Shown: positions 8,971 to 17,721 of the stretch, piece by piece
Layout of the letters: every line of letters starts with the position of its first letter
Position numbering within the stretch: the stretch's first letter is position 1
Origin: RBG-16-66-20 sp036560705
Lineage (GTDB): Bacteria > Pseudomonadota > Gammaproteobacteria > Burkholderiales > SG8-39
Assembly (NCBI GenBank): GCA_036560705.1
Contig: DATBQR010000121.1
Coordinates: forward strand, 76,579 to 140,578
DNA length: 64,000 bases
Direction: 5' to 3'
The notes under the pieces: model-generated
Seen by the model: the letters and a program-made list of their open reading frames with translations, nothing else
The model's database searches: none
What the model was told of the DNA's origin: nothing
Program-made: the position numbers and the translations under genes

Positions 8971-9929
8971 AAACCATGCGCGTTTTCCTGTTTTTTTTCT
9001 CGATCCTGGGGTTTTACCCGGGGTTCGCGGCCGCCCAATACCCCAACCGGCCGATCCGCCTGATCGTGCCGTTCCCGCCCGCCGGCGCCGCCGAGCTGGG
9101 GGCGCGCATCTTCGCGCAACCGCTCGGCCAGCAGCTCGGCCAGCCGGTGATCATCGAGACCAAGCCCGGCGCCGACGGCATCATCGCTTCCGAGTACGTC
9201 AAGCAGGCGGCGCCCGACGGCTACACGCTCTATTACGGAACGGCGACCGGCCTGTCCTATGTGCCGGCGGTGAAGAAGGCGCCGCCCTACGATCCGATCG
9301 GCGACTTCACGCCGATATCGATGGTCGGCATCTTCGGCTTTTTCGTGTTCACGCATCCGAACGTGCCGGCCAACACGATCGTCGAGCTGGTGGCCTACGC
9401 GCGAGCCAATCCGGGCAAGCTCAACTACGGGTCCGGCAACGGCACCAGCATTCTCGCCACCGGCTCCTTCGCGGCGCTGCAAAAGCTCGACATGGCGCAC
9501 ATTCCCTACAAGGGAGACGGGCCGCTGTCGATCGACCTGCTTGCGGGCCGCGTGAACATGGCCATCGCCACGCCGGGCATCGCGGGGCCGCAGGTCAAGG
9601 ACGGCAAGCTGCGGGCGCTGGCGACGCTGCTGCCGAACCGCAGCCCGCTCCTTCCCGACGCGCCCACCCTGGCCGAGGCCGGGCTTGCGCCGATCCCGAT
9701 CACGCCCTGGGGCGCGCTGTTCGGTCCGCCCAAGCTGCCGAAGGAAGTCGTCGACCGCGTCGCGCGCGAACTCGCCGCCGTGCTCGCGCGGCCCGAAGTG
9801 AAGGACGCTTTCGGCAAGCTCGCCTTCGAGCCGCGCAGTTCGACGCCGCAGGAACTGTCGGCCTTCGTCGCCGAGCAGCTGGAAGCTTACCGGCGCGTCG
9901 CGCGCCAGGTCGGGCTCAGCCTCGACTAG
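8967..9929 (+). CDS. Bug/TctC-family periplasmic solute-binding protein 2
   Basis: A second 320-residue Bug receptor directly after the first (ATGA overlap), with its own signal peptide (start MKTMRVFLFFFS, cleavage after AAA or AQ). Family motifs are QYPNRPIRLIVPFPPAGAAE, PGKLNYGSGNGTS and PYKGDGPLSIDLLAGRVN. It differs from its neighbour throughout, so it is an old duplication or separate paralogue rather than a recent copy. Co-translation suggests the two receptors act on related ligands, but this is inference. It ends in a CTAG shared with the convergent miaA stop. Confidence 0.9.
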   Translation: MKTMRVFLFFFSILGFYPGFAAAQYPNRPIRLIVPFPPAGAAELGARIFAQPLGQQLGQPVIIETKPGADGIIASEYVKQAAPDGYTLYYGTATGLSYVPAVKKAPPYDPIGDFTPISMVGIFGFFVFTHPNVPANTIVELVAYARANPGKLNYGSGNGTSILATGSFAALQKLDMAHIPYKGDGPLSIDLLAGRVNMAIATPGIAGPQVKDGKLRALATLLPNRSPLLPDAPTLAEAGLAPIPITPWGALFGPPKLPKEVVDRVARELAAVLARPEVKDAFGKLAFEPRSSTPQELSAFVAEQLEAYRRVARQVGLSLD

Positions 9930-10828
9930 GTCGGCCCCCGGCCGAGTGCTTCCGCGAGCCGACCGGCCGGCTCGATGCCGGGCAGGCTGCGCAGCCAGGT
10001 GAGTTGCCGTTTTGCCAGCTGCCGCGTAGCGGCGATGCCGGCTTCGCGCAATTCCTTCGCGCTGCTCCTTCCCTCCAGAAAATCCCAGGCCTGCCGGTAG
10101 CCGACGCAGCGCATGCTGGGCAGCGCGGCGCTCAGAGGAAATTTCCCGCGCAGCGTCTTCAGCTCTTCCACCAGGCCGGATTTCAGCATCGCATCGAATC
10201 GTCCCGCGATGCGCCGGTGCAGTTCCGGACGGTTTTCCGGGACGAGGGAAAAAGCCTTCAGTTCGAACGGCAATTCGCTCTTCGCCCGGACCTGGAAAGC
10301 CGAAATCGGTTTTCCGCTGATGCGATGGACCTCCAGCGCGCGCTGGATGCGTTGCGCGTCGCCCGGTTCCAGCCGCGCGGCTGTTTTCGGGTCCAGCTTC
10401 GCCAGTTCCGCGTGCAGCGCGGGCCAGCCCTTGCTCGATGCCTCAAGATCGATGCGCGCGCGAATCTCCGCGTCCGCAGGCGGCAGTTCGTCCAGGCCCT
10501 GCGACAGGGCGCGGTAGTAGAGCATCGTGCCGCCGACCAGCAGCGGGATCCGCCCCCTGCCGTGAATCTCCGCGACTGCGCGGATTGCGTCCGCGCGGAA
10601 GCGTCCGGCGGAATAGCGTTCGGTCGGATCGATCAGGTCGATCAGGTGGTGCGGCACCGCGCGGCGTTCGGCCGGCGAGGGCTTGGCGGTGCCGATGTCC
10701 ATGCCGCGGTAGACCTGCGCGGAGTCGATGCTGACGATTTCGACCGGGTGCGCGCCGGCCAGCTGCATCGCCAGGCGCGACTTGCCGCCCGCGGTCGGGC
10801 CGAGCAGCGCAAAGGCGGTTTTCTTCAC
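9926..10828 (-). CDS. miaA: tRNA dimethylallyltransferase
   Basis: Adds the dimethylallyl group to A37 of tRNAs that read UNN codons. The 300-residue protein has the P-loop GPTAGGKSRLA near its start, then SIDSAQVYRGMDIGTAKP, the substrate-binding PHHLID and later GYRQAWDFLEG. The start is GTG at 10828. The gene lies downstream of mutL with a 49 bp gap, the order mutL-miaA being common in proteobacteria, so they probably share a transcript. It shares its last 4 bp with the convergent Bug gene. Confidence 0.95.
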   Translation of the reverse strand: MKKTAFALLGPTAGGKSRLAMQLAGAHPVEIVSIDSAQVYRGMDIGTAKPSPAERRAVPHHLIDLIDPTERYSAGRFRADAIRAVAEIHGRGRIPLLVGGTMLYYRALSQGLDELPPADAEIRARIDLEASSKGWPALHAELAKLDPKTAARLEPGDAQRIQRALEVHRISGKPISAFQVRAKSELPFELKAFSLVPENRPELHRRIAGRFDAMLKSGLVEELKTLRGKFPLSAALPSMRCVGYRQAWDFLEGRSSAKELREAGIAATRQLAKRQLTWLRSLPGIEPAGRLAEALGRGPT

Positions 10829-10877
10829 CGCGGCGCCCTAGCGGCGGCCGGCGACCGACATCGTGCCCGGCCGATCC

Positions 10878-12617
10878 TCATTGGCCGCGCATGAACAGGC
10901 GGTCCAGGTCCGCCATGGTGAGCTGGTACCAGGTCGGCCTGCCGTGGTTGCAGCTGCCGGAACGCTCGGTCTCTTCCATCTCGCGCAGCAGCGCGTTCAT
11001 CTCGGTGACCGTGAGGATGCGGTTGGCGCGCACCGCGGCATGGCAGGCCATGGTGGCGAGCAGCTCGTTCTGGCGTGCCGACAGCACCTCGCTCGCGCCG
11101 TACTCGCGGATGTCCTTGAGCAGGTTGCGCGTCAGCCCGGCGACATCGCCGCCGGCGAGCAGCGCCGGCGCCGAGCGCACCGCCAGCTCGTTCGGACCGG
11201 AGACGCTGGTCTCCAGGCCCAGTTTCTCCAGCGCTTCGCTGTTCTCCTCGGCGGTGGCGATATCGAGCGCATCCACCGCCAGCACCGCGGGCACCAGCAG
11301 GCGCTGCCGCGCAACTTCGCCCGCATCCAGGCCCAGCTTCAGCTTCTCCATCACGATGCGCTCGTGCGCGGCATGCATGTCCACCAGCACCAGCCCGGCG
11401 TCGTTCTGGGCGAGAACGTAGACGCCGTGCAGCTGCGCGAGCGCAAAACCAAGGGGAGGAGATTTTTCAGAGGCCGGCAGCGGCGCCGCCGACGTCGCGG
11501 TCGCCATGAAGGTCTGGTACGCCTGGGCCGGCTGTGCGAGGCCGAAACCAGGCTGGAATCCGGGCTGCAAGCCGGGACCGGATTGCGGAATCCTCGCGTA
11601 GGCCACTGGCGCCTCCGCCGCTGACGGGGCGAGAACGCGCTTGAGGGCATGCAAGACGAACTGGTGGATGCCGCCTGAATCGCGAAAGCGCACTTCGATC
11701 TTGGCCGGGTGGACGTTGACGTCCACGGTGCGCGGGTCGATCTCGAGGAACAACAGGTAGGCGGGCTGGCGCTCGCCATGCAGCTGGTCGCGGTAGGCCT
11801 CGCGCACCGCGTGCGACAGCATGCGGTCGCGCACGAAGCGGCCGTTGACGAACAGGTATTGCGAGTCGGCGCGGCGGGTGTTCCCCTCACGCGCCGCTTG
11901 CGGCGTGCCGGCGAGGCCGGAGAGGCGCAGCGTGCCGGCCTGCGCGTCGACCCGGAAGCTGGCGTCGAGGAACTCGCGGCCGAGCAGCGCCGCGGCGCGC
12001 TCGCCGACGGCTTGCGCGCGCAGGTGAGCGGAGACGCGGCCGTTGTGCTTGAGGGTGAAGGCGATGTCCGCACGCGCCAGCGCCGCTCTGCGGAACGTCT
12101 CTTCGCAATGTCCGAACTCGGTCTGCTCGGTGCGCATGAATTTCTTGCGCGCCGGCGTGTTGAAGTAGAGATCTTCCACCAGCACCGTGGTGCCGGCTGC
12201 GCGTGCCGCGGGTTTCGCCGCGCCGCCGCTGCCGCCCTCGGAACGGATGATCCACGCGTGGGACGAGTTTGCCGCCCGGCTGGCGATGGAGAGGCGCGCG
12301 ACCGACGCGATGGAAGCGAGCGCTTCGCCGCGGAACCCCATCGTCGCCACGCCCTGCAGGTCGTCCAGCGTCTGGATCTTGCTCGTGGCGTGGCGCGCGA
12401 GCGCGAGCGGCAGATCCTCCTTCGCCAGCCCGCCGCCGTCGTCGTCCACCTGCACGCGCTTGATGCCGCCCTGGTCGAGCGCGACCTGGATTTCGGCGGC
12501 ACCCGCATCGAGCGCGTTTTCCAGCAGTTCCTTGAGCACGGAGGCGGGGCGCTCCACCACTTCGCCCGCGGCGATCTGGCTGATCAGCAGCTCGGGCAGG
12601 ATGCGGATGTGGCTCAT
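10878..12617 (-). CDS. mutL: DNA mismatch repair protein MutL, endonuclease type
   Basis: MutL couples MutS mismatch recognition to strand removal. The 579-residue protein has the GHKL ATPase N-terminus (IAAGEVVERPASVLKELLENALDAGA, motif ATMGFRGEALASI in pieces), a linker, and a C-terminal dimerisation domain. That domain keeps DMHAAHERIVME, a match to the endonuclease motif DxHA(X)2E(X)4E, plus ACHAAVR and CNHGRP, so it should nick DNA itself as in Neisseria rather than rely on MutH. ATG 12617 gives the canonical MSHIRILPELL start; the frame extends to 12656 but adds unrelated residues. Confidence 0.95.
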   Translation of the reverse strand: MSHIRILPELLISQIAAGEVVERPASVLKELLENALDAGAAEIQVALDQGGIKRVQVDDDGGGLAKEDLPLALARHATSKIQTLDDLQGVATMGFRGEALASIASVARLSIASRAANSSHAWIIRSEGGSGGAAKPAARAAGTTVLVEDLYFNTPARKKFMRTEQTEFGHCEETFRRAALARADIAFTLKHNGRVSAHLRAQAVGERAAALLGREFLDASFRVDAQAGTLRLSGLAGTPQAAREGNTRRADSQYLFVNGRFVRDRMLSHAVREAYRDQLHGERQPAYLLFLEIDPRTVDVNVHPAKIEVRFRDSGGIHQFVLHALKRVLAPSAAEAPVAYARIPQSGPGLQPGFQPGFGLAQPAQAYQTFMATATSAAPLPASEKSPPLGFALAQLHGVYVLAQNDAGLVLVDMHAAHERIVMEKLKLGLDAGEVARQRLLVPAVLAVDALDIATAEENSEALEKLGLETSVSGPNELAVRSAPALLAGGDVAGLTRNLLKDIREYGASEVLSARQNELLATMACHAAVRANRILTVTEMNALLREMEETERSGSCNHGRPTWYQLTMADLDRLFMRGQ

Positions 12618-12642
12618 GGAATGCGGCTCCCGCCGGAGTATA

Positions 12643-12648
12643 TAGAAT
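12643..12648 (+). promoter_or_regulatory. -10-like element 6 nt before the dedA ATG
   Basis: TAGAAT within TATATAGAAT, ending 6 nt before the dedA start. A transcript start 7 nt after the hexamer would fall on the A of the ATG. No Shine-Dalgarno is placed correctly. No -35 is evident. Candidate leaderless promoter. Confidence 0.35.
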
Positions 12649-12654
12649 CCGGGC

Positions 12655-13305
12655 ATGGAAATTCTCTCCCAGGCCTGGGAAATCGCGGTTCATCTCGATG
12701 CGCACCTCGCGGACTTCGTCGCCCTGCACGGCGCCTGGGTGTACGCATTGCTGTTTGCCATCGTGTTCATCGAAACCGGCCTCGTCATCTGGCCGTTCCT
12801 GCCCGGGGATTCGCTGCTGTTCGTCACCGGCGCGGTCGCGGCGGCGGGCGGAATGGACATCGCCACGGTGATGGCGGTGCTGGTCGCCGCGGCGCTGGCG
12901 GGCGACAACGTCAACTACGGCATCGGCCGGTGGATCGGCCCGCGCATTTTCCAATACGAGCAGTCGCGCTGGTTCAGCCCGGCGCACCTCAGGCGCGCGC
13001 ATGCGTTCTACGAGCGCCACGGCGGCAAGACCATCATCCTCGCGCGCTTCCTGCCGATCGTGCGCACCTACGTGCCCTTCGTGGCCGGGATCGGCGCCAT
13101 GCCTTACCTGCGCTATGTCGGCTTCTGCGTGGCGGGCGCGCTGCTGTGGGTGATTTCCGTGTGCACCGCGGGCTACTTTTTCGGCAACATCCCGCTGGTG
13201 AAGAACAACCTGAGCGTGGTGATCGTGCTGATCGTGCTCGTTTCGATGGTCCCGGCTGCTTTTGCCTGGGGCAGGGCGCGCCTAGTTCGTCAGCGCCAGG
13301 GGTAG
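12655..13305 (+). CDS. DedA-family inner-membrane protein
   Basis: A 216-residue polytopic membrane protein of the DedA (SNARE-associated/VTT) family, thought to flip lipids such as undecaprenyl phosphate or phosphatidylethanolamine. Family marks are FIETGLVIWPFLPGDSLLF near residue 40-58, GDNVNYGIGRWIG, and the conserved ARFLPIVRTYVPFVAG amphipathic motif near 120-135. About five hydrophobic segments are visible. It is divergent from mutL with a 37 bp gap and overlaps the convergent amiC by 24 nt. Which DedA paralogue it is cannot be told from sequence alone. Confidence 0.9.
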   Translation: MEILSQAWEIAVHLDAHLADFVALHGAWVYALLFAIVFIETGLVIWPFLPGDSLLFVTGAVAAAGGMDIATVMAVLVAAALAGDNVNYGIGRWIGPRIFQYEQSRWFSPAHLRRAHAFYERHGGKTIILARFLPIVRTYVPFVAGIGAMPYLRYVGFCVAGALLWVISVCTAGYFFGNIPLVKNNLSVVIVLIVLVSMVPAAFAWGRARLVRQRQG

Positions 13306-14619
13306 CTGCGGGCGCGGAGGATTCTTGGCGAGGTAGCGCTTGATGCCGGTGAGGATGGCACGGGCGATCTGGTCCTGGTAGGCCTCGTCGTTCAGGCGCT
13401 GTTCTTCTTCGGGGTTGGAGATGAAGGCGGTCTCGACCAGGATCGAAGGCACGTCCGGCGATTTCAGCACCGCGAAGCTCGCCTGCTCGACCTGCGCCTT
13501 GTGCAGCGTGTTCACCTGGCCGATCTCGCCCAGCACCGCGTTGCCGAGCCGCAGGCTGTGGTCGATGGTGGCGGTCTGCGAAAGGTCGAGCAGGGTCTGC
13601 GCGAGATACTTGTCCTTGACGTCGATATTCACGCCGCCGATGAGGTCCGCCTCGTTTTCCTTTTTCGCCAGCCAGCGCGCGGCTTCGGAAGTGGCGCGTC
13701 GCTCCGAGAGCGCGAACACGCTCGAGCCGCGCGCATTCGCCTTGATGAACGCGTCGGCGTGGACCGAGACGAAGAGGTCGGCCTTGACGCGCCGCGCCTT
13801 GTCCACGCGGGTCTGCAGCGGGACGTAGAAATCCGCGTCGCGCGTGAGCACCGCGCGCATTTCGGGCTCGGCATCGACCAGCAGCTTGAGGCGTTTCGCG
13901 ATCGTCAGGGTGATGTCCTTTTCGCGCGAACCGTGCCTGCCGCGCGCGCCCGGATCTTCGCCGCCGTGCCCCGCGTCGATCACGATCGTCGCCATGCGGG
14001 CGACCTTGGGCTTGTCGGGCGGCGGCGGGGCCGCTTCCTTTTCCGCCCTGTCTTCCTTCTTCGGGGCCCTGCCGTCCGCCTCGATCAGGGCGGCGAGGGG
14101 ATCAGGGGGCACCACCGGATAGATGTCGAGCACCAGGCGGTGGCCGTATTCGGCGATCGGTTTCAGGGCGAAGACCTGCGGCTTCACCTCGGCCTTCAGA
14201 TCGAGCACGAGGCGCACCACCCCCGGCCGGTTGCGGCCGACGCGCAGCTTGTCGATGTAGGGATCGCCGGTGGCGACCTTGCCGTCCAGCTCGGCGAGCG
14301 CGGGACCGAGCTCGACCCCTTCCAGGTCCAGCACCAGCCGCTCCGGGTTCTTCACCGCGAACAGCCTGTACTTGATCTCGGCTTTCGACTCCAGGGTGAC
14401 GCGGGTGTATTCCTTCGCCGGCCAGATCCGCGTCGAGACGATCTGCGCCTGCGCGCAGCTTGCGGCTAGGAAGAGCGCCAGCGCAACAAGGCAGTTGCCA
14501 GCCAGGCCTCGCCGGGCTTCGAGTGCGCTGCCAGCGCCGCCGTGCGTGATTCGCCGTCGTAGCGAAGGTGAATTTCGAAGTCCGGCGGCGTGAGCAGGTC
14601 TCCGGCCCGCTCGGGCCAT
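13282..14619 (-). CDS. amiC: N-acetylmuramoyl-L-alanine amidase with AMIN domain
   Basis: Cleaves the stem peptide from peptidoglycan in the periplasm during cell separation. After an export signal ending CAQA comes an AMIN domain (IWPAKEYTRVTLESK through LVLDIYPV), a proline-rich linker, and the zinc amidase domain. That domain shows DAGHGGEDPGA, REKD, SVHADAF and VETAFISN, and it aligns with E. coli AmiC. The start is uncertain. The only in-frame ATGs are far upstream inside tsaE; 14619 is used here and gives a long n-region with LRRRI before the hydrophobic core. An unusual CTG at 14505 would sit just before the core but lacks charge and a ribosome-binding site. Confidence 0.88.
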   Translation of the reverse strand: MARAGRRPAHAAGLRNSPSLRRRITHGGAGSALEARRGLAGNCLVALALFLAASCAQAQIVSTRIWPAKEYTRVTLESKAEIKYRLFAVKNPERLVLDLEGVELGPALAELDGKVATGDPYIDKLRVGRNRPGVVRLVLDLKAEVKPQVFALKPIAEYGHRLVLDIYPVVPPDPLAALIEADGRAPKKEDRAEKEAAPPPPDKPKVARMATIVIDAGHGGEDPGARGRHGSREKDITLTIAKRLKLLVDAEPEMRAVLTRDADFYVPLQTRVDKARRVKADLFVSVHADAFIKANARGSSVFALSERRATSEAARWLAKKENEADLIGGVNIDVKDKYLAQTLLDLSQTATIDHSLRLGNAVLGEIGQVNTLHKAQVEQASFAVLKSPDVPSILVETAFISNPEEEQRLNDEAYQDQIARAILTGIKRYLAKNPPRPQLPLALTN

Positions 14620-14963
14620 TCCACGATACAGAGCGACTGCGGATTGAAGTGCTCGCGGAAGCCTGAGCTTAGCCATTCAGACTGGTTCTTGAACCTATAA
14701 AAATCAAAGTGATACAAGTTTAATCTCAAAAGGCTATAAGGTTCAAGCAGCGTATAGGTCGGGCTTTTTACCCGTCCCGGATGGCCCAGGGCGCGAATCA
14801 GGCCCCGGGCCAGGGTGGTTTTCCCGGAGCCGAGATCTCCCTTGAGGTGCAGCACCAGCCCGTTCGCTGCGCCGGCGGCCAGCGCTTCGCCGAATCGAAG
14901 CGTCGCGGCTTCTCCGGGCAAACTGAGATGCAGAGGGTCGGGCCAGTTAGGATGCTCGGCCAT
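14466..14963 (-). CDS. tsaE: tRNA threonylcarbamoyladenosine biosynthesis ATPase TsaE
   Basis: ATPase partner of TsaB/TsaD in making t6A37 on ANN-decoding tRNAs. The 165-residue protein has the P-loop GDLGSGKTTLARG, the switch motif SPTYTLLEPY, and HFDFYR and IVEWPE, all typical of TsaE. It is upstream of amiC, as in E. coli where tsaE-amiB are neighbours, and overlaps the amiC reading frame. Its ATG (14961-14963) shares two bases with the divergent queG ATG (14962-14964), so there is no intergenic space for a separate promoter. Confidence 0.94.
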   Translation of the reverse strand: MAEHPNWPDPLHLSLPGEAATLRFGEALAAGAANGLVLHLKGDLGSGKTTLARGLIRALGHPGRVKSPTYTLLEPYSLLRLNLYHFDFYRFKNQSEWLSSGFREHFNPQSLCIVEWPERAGDLLTPPDFEIHLRYDGESRTAALAAHSKPGEAWLATALLRWRSS

Positions 14964-16014
14964 GGATTATTCGGTGCTCGCGGCGGACATCAAGCAGTGG
15001 GGACTGGGGCTCGGCTTCCAGGCGGTGGGCATTGCGGATACCGATCTCTCGGCCGCGCATGGCCGCCTCGCCGGCTGGCTCGGGCTGGGGTGGCACGGCG
15101 AGATGGATTATATGGCGCGGCACGGCGAACTCCGCTCGCGCCCGGCCGACTTGGTGCCCGGCACCCTGCGCGTGCTCTCCTGCCGCATGGACTACCTGGC
15201 GGATGTCCCCGGTTCCGTCGAAGAGGAACTGCGGGATCCGTCCGCGGCGTACATCGCGCGCTACGCGCGCGGCCGCGACTACCACAAGGTGATGCGCGGC
15301 CGCCTGCAGAAGCTCTGCGAGCGCATCGAGGCCGAGGTCGGCCCCTTCGGCCACCGCGCTTTCGCGGACTCGGCGCCTGTCATGGAGGTGGAACTGGCGG
15401 TGCGCGCCGGCGTCGGCTGGCGCGGCAAGCACACGCTGCTGCTCGACCGCGGCGCGGGCTCGTGGTTTTTCCTCGGCGAGATTTACTGCGATCTGCCGCT
15501 GCCGGTGGATGCGCCGGCGACGGACCATTGCGGCAGCTGCCGCCGCTGCATCGACGTCTGCCCGACGCAGGCGATCCGCGCGCCCTACCGACTGGAGGCG
15601 CAGCGCTGCATTTCCTACCTGACGATAGAACTCAAGGGGCCGATTCCCGAGGAATTCCGCCCGCTCATCGGCAACCGTGTTTATGGCTGCGACGACTGCC
15701 AGCTGGTCTGTCCGTGGAACGGCTTTGCCCGCCTTTCTGACGAAGATGATTTCAAGGTCAGGAACGGGCTGGATCGCTCGACGCTGGTGGAACTGTTCGG
15801 CTGGACCGCGGAGGAGTTCGACCGGAGAATGCAGGGTTCGCCGATCCGGCGCATCGGCTACGAGCGCTGGCTCAGGAATCTGGCGGTGGGCCTCGGCAAT
15901 GCGCCGGGCTCGCCTGAAATCATTCAATCCCTGAAGAAACGAATGGACCATCAATCCCCCCTGGTTCGCGAACATGTAGCTTGGGCGCTCGAACGTCATG
16001 GCCTGGCAGCCTGA
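14962..16014 (+). CDS. queG: Epoxyqueuosine reductase
   Basis: Reduces epoxyqueuosine to queuosine in tRNA, the last step of the pathway, using cobalamin. The 350-residue protein carries the active-site aspartate in ADSAPVME (D136) and two 4Fe-4S sites: CGSCRRCIDVCPTQAI (C190, C193, C196, C200) and C216 with CDDCQLVCPWN (C243, C246, C250). A HEAT-like C-terminal stretch follows. ATG 14962 gives the normal MDYSVLAADIKQWG start and overlaps the tsaE ATG. queG beside tsaE is a common proteobacterial arrangement of tRNA-modification genes. Confidence 0.95.
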   Translation: MDYSVLAADIKQWGLGLGFQAVGIADTDLSAAHGRLAGWLGLGWHGEMDYMARHGELRSRPADLVPGTLRVLSCRMDYLADVPGSVEEELRDPSAAYIARYARGRDYHKVMRGRLQKLCERIEAEVGPFGHRAFADSAPVMEVELAVRAGVGWRGKHTLLLDRGAGSWFFLGEIYCDLPLPVDAPATDHCGSCRRCIDVCPTQAIRAPYRLEAQRCISYLTIELKGPIPEEFRPLIGNRVYGCDDCQLVCPWNGFARLSDEDDFKVRNGLDRSTLVELFGWTAEEFDRRMQGSPIRRIGYERWLRNLAVGLGNAPGSPEIIQSLKKRMDHQSPLVREHVAWALERHGLAA

Positions 16015-16897
16015 CCGCCTGTTGCCCGGGTTCGAGTCGCTCGAGCTCGCGGCGCCGGACGACTACGACGGGCGCGTGGTGGCGACGCTGGTGCGCCTGC
16101 CCGCGCCGGAAGCGCTGCAAGGTGCGGTGCGAGGCAGCGTACTGTACGTGCACGGTTTCATCGACTATTTTTTCCAGCAGCACATGGCCCGGCGCTTCGC
16201 CGCCGAGGGCTATGCGTTCTACGCCCTCGACCTGCGCAAGCACGGCCGCTCGCTGCTGCCGCAGCAGCACCCGTGCTTCTGCAAGGATCTGTCCGAGTAC
16301 TACGACGACATCACGCGCGCGATCACGGAGATCGGCGCCGACGTGCTGCTGGCCGGGCATTCGACCGGTGGACTGATCTGTTCCCTGTACAAGCATGAAG
16401 GCGAGCAGCGCGATCGCGTGCGCGCGCTCTGGCTGAACAGCCCGTTCTTCGACTGGAAGGAAGCCCGCAAGGGCAAATTGCGGATCGCCCGGTTGCTCGG
16501 CTGGTTTTCCCCGTTCATGAACGATCCCGGGGCGGTGCTGCCGGCCTACGTGCGCAGCCTTCACAGGAACTGGGATGGCGAGTGGGACTTTGATCTCTCG
16601 CTCAAGCCATTGATGGGATTTCCGGCCTACTTCGGCTGGGTAGGGGCGATCTTCGCGGCGCACGCCAAGGTCCACGCCGGCCTGTCGCTGGATTGCCCGG
16701 TGCTGTCGATGTATTCGGACGAAGCCGACATGGTGCTCGACTGGAAGCAGGTGTCGCGCTGGTCGCGCACGCTCGGCCGGGATGTGACCGCGCTGCAATT
16801 TCCCGGGGGACTGCACGACCTCGTGCTCTCGGCCGCGGAGGTCCGCGAGAGCGTCTTCCACCAGCTGTTCGCCTGGACGGCGGGAAGGTCTCTCTAG
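15998..16897 (+). CDS. Alpha/beta hydrolase (monoacylglycerol lipase/lysophospholipase-like)
   Basis: A 299-residue alpha/beta hydrolase without a signal peptide. YVHGFIDY gives the oxyanion-hole region near residue 50, GHSTGG the nucleophile elbow (S122), an aspartate in MYSDEADMV (D241 or D244) and H273 in GLHDLVLS complete a likely triad. The pattern suits the Hydrolase_4/PldB group, which act on lysophospholipids or monoacylglycerols, but the substrate is not known. It overlaps queG by 17 nt and shares a CTAG stop with the convergent sulfurtransferase gene. Confidence 0.8.
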   Translation: MAWQPDRLLPGFESLELAAPDDYDGRVVATLVRLPAPEALQGAVRGSVLYVHGFIDYFFQQHMARRFAAEGYAFYALDLRKHGRSLLPQQHPCFCKDLSEYYDDITRAITEIGADVLLAGHSTGGLICSLYKHEGEQRDRVRALWLNSPFFDWKEARKGKLRIARLLGWFSPFMNDPGAVLPAYVRSLHRNWDGEWDFDLSLKPLMGFPAYFGWVGAIFAAHAKVHAGLSLDCPVLSMYSDEADMVLDWKQVSRWSRTLGRDVTALQFPGGLHDLVLSAAEVRESVFHQLFAWTAGRSL

Positions 16898-17721
16898 AGG
16901 CTGCGCGCGATCGGCCGGGCGGGGTCCGCGGACCACTCGCTCCAGGAACCGATGTAGACGCGCGATCCGGTGAGGCCGGCGACTTCCATCGCCAGCGCGT
17001 TGTGGCAGGCGGCGACGCCGGAGCCGCAGTAGTGGATGTAGTCCGCCGGATTTCGTCCGGCGAGGGCCGCTTCGAATTCGGCGCGCAGCACTTCCGGCTG
17101 CTTGAAGGTGCCCTCGGCCGAGAGGTTGTCGTTGTTGAAGCGGTTCTTCGCGCCCGGGATGCGCCCTGCGACCGGATCGATCGGCTCCTGCTCGCCGCGG
17201 TAGCGCGCGGGCGCGCGCGCGTCGAGCAGCGCCGCCTTGCGGAGTTTTTTCTCGACCAGAGAGACGGTCGCAACCGCCGAGGCCCTGGCTTTCCCAGGAT
17301 AGCCGGCCGGCGGGAACTGCGGGACCTCGGCGGTCACCGGCCGGCCTTCCTTCAGCCACTTCGCCATGCCGCCATCGAGAACGGCAACCGGTTCGTGTCC
17401 CACCCAGCGCAGCATCCACCACAGGCGCGCGGCCATGGCGCCCGGCCCGCCGTCGTAGCAGACCACCTGGTCTTCCGGTTTGAGGCCCTGCCTGCCCAGC
17501 CATGAAATGAAGCTCCTCGGTTCGGGCAGCGGGTGACGGCCGTTCCTGCCCGTCTTCGGCGCGGAGAGGTCGCGATCGAGGTGCGCGAACAGGGCGCCCG
17601 CGATATGCGCCTCGCCGTATTGCTGCTCGCCGAGAGCGGGATTGGCAAGATCGTGGCGGCAATCGAACACGCGCCACTCGGGGTGCTGCGCCAGTTCGCC
17701 GGTCGATACCAGTGCGTTCAT
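16894..17721 (-). CDS. sseA: 3-mercaptopyruvate/thiosulfate sulfurtransferase (two-domain rhodanese)
   Basis: A 275-residue tandem rhodanese-domain enzyme that transfers sulfane sulfur to thiols or cyanide. The C-terminal catalytic loop CGSGVAAC has the C-G-S-G-V pattern of mercaptopyruvate sulfurtransferases rather than the CRKGVT of classical rhodanese. The N-terminal domain has the usual inactive fold (VFDCRHDL, GHIPGA-like EAHIAGALFAHLD). ATG 17721 overlaps the stop of the upstream Rieske gene (ATGA) and is preferred over the longer frame that runs inside it. Why a sulfurtransferase is co-translated with an oxygenase is unexplained. Confidence 0.88.
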   Translation of the reverse strand: MNALVSTGELAQHPEWRVFDCRHDLANPALGEQQYGEAHIAGALFAHLDRDLSAPKTGRNGRHPLPEPRSFISWLGRQGLKPEDQVVCYDGGPGAMAARLWWMLRWVGHEPVAVLDGGMAKWLKEGRPVTAEVPQFPPAGYPGKARASAVATVSLVEKKLRKAALLDARAPARYRGEQEPIDPVAGRIPGAKNRFNNDNLSAEGTFKQPEVLRAEFEAALAGRNPADYIHYCGSGVAACHNALAMEVAGLTGSRVYIGSWSEWSADPARPIARSL

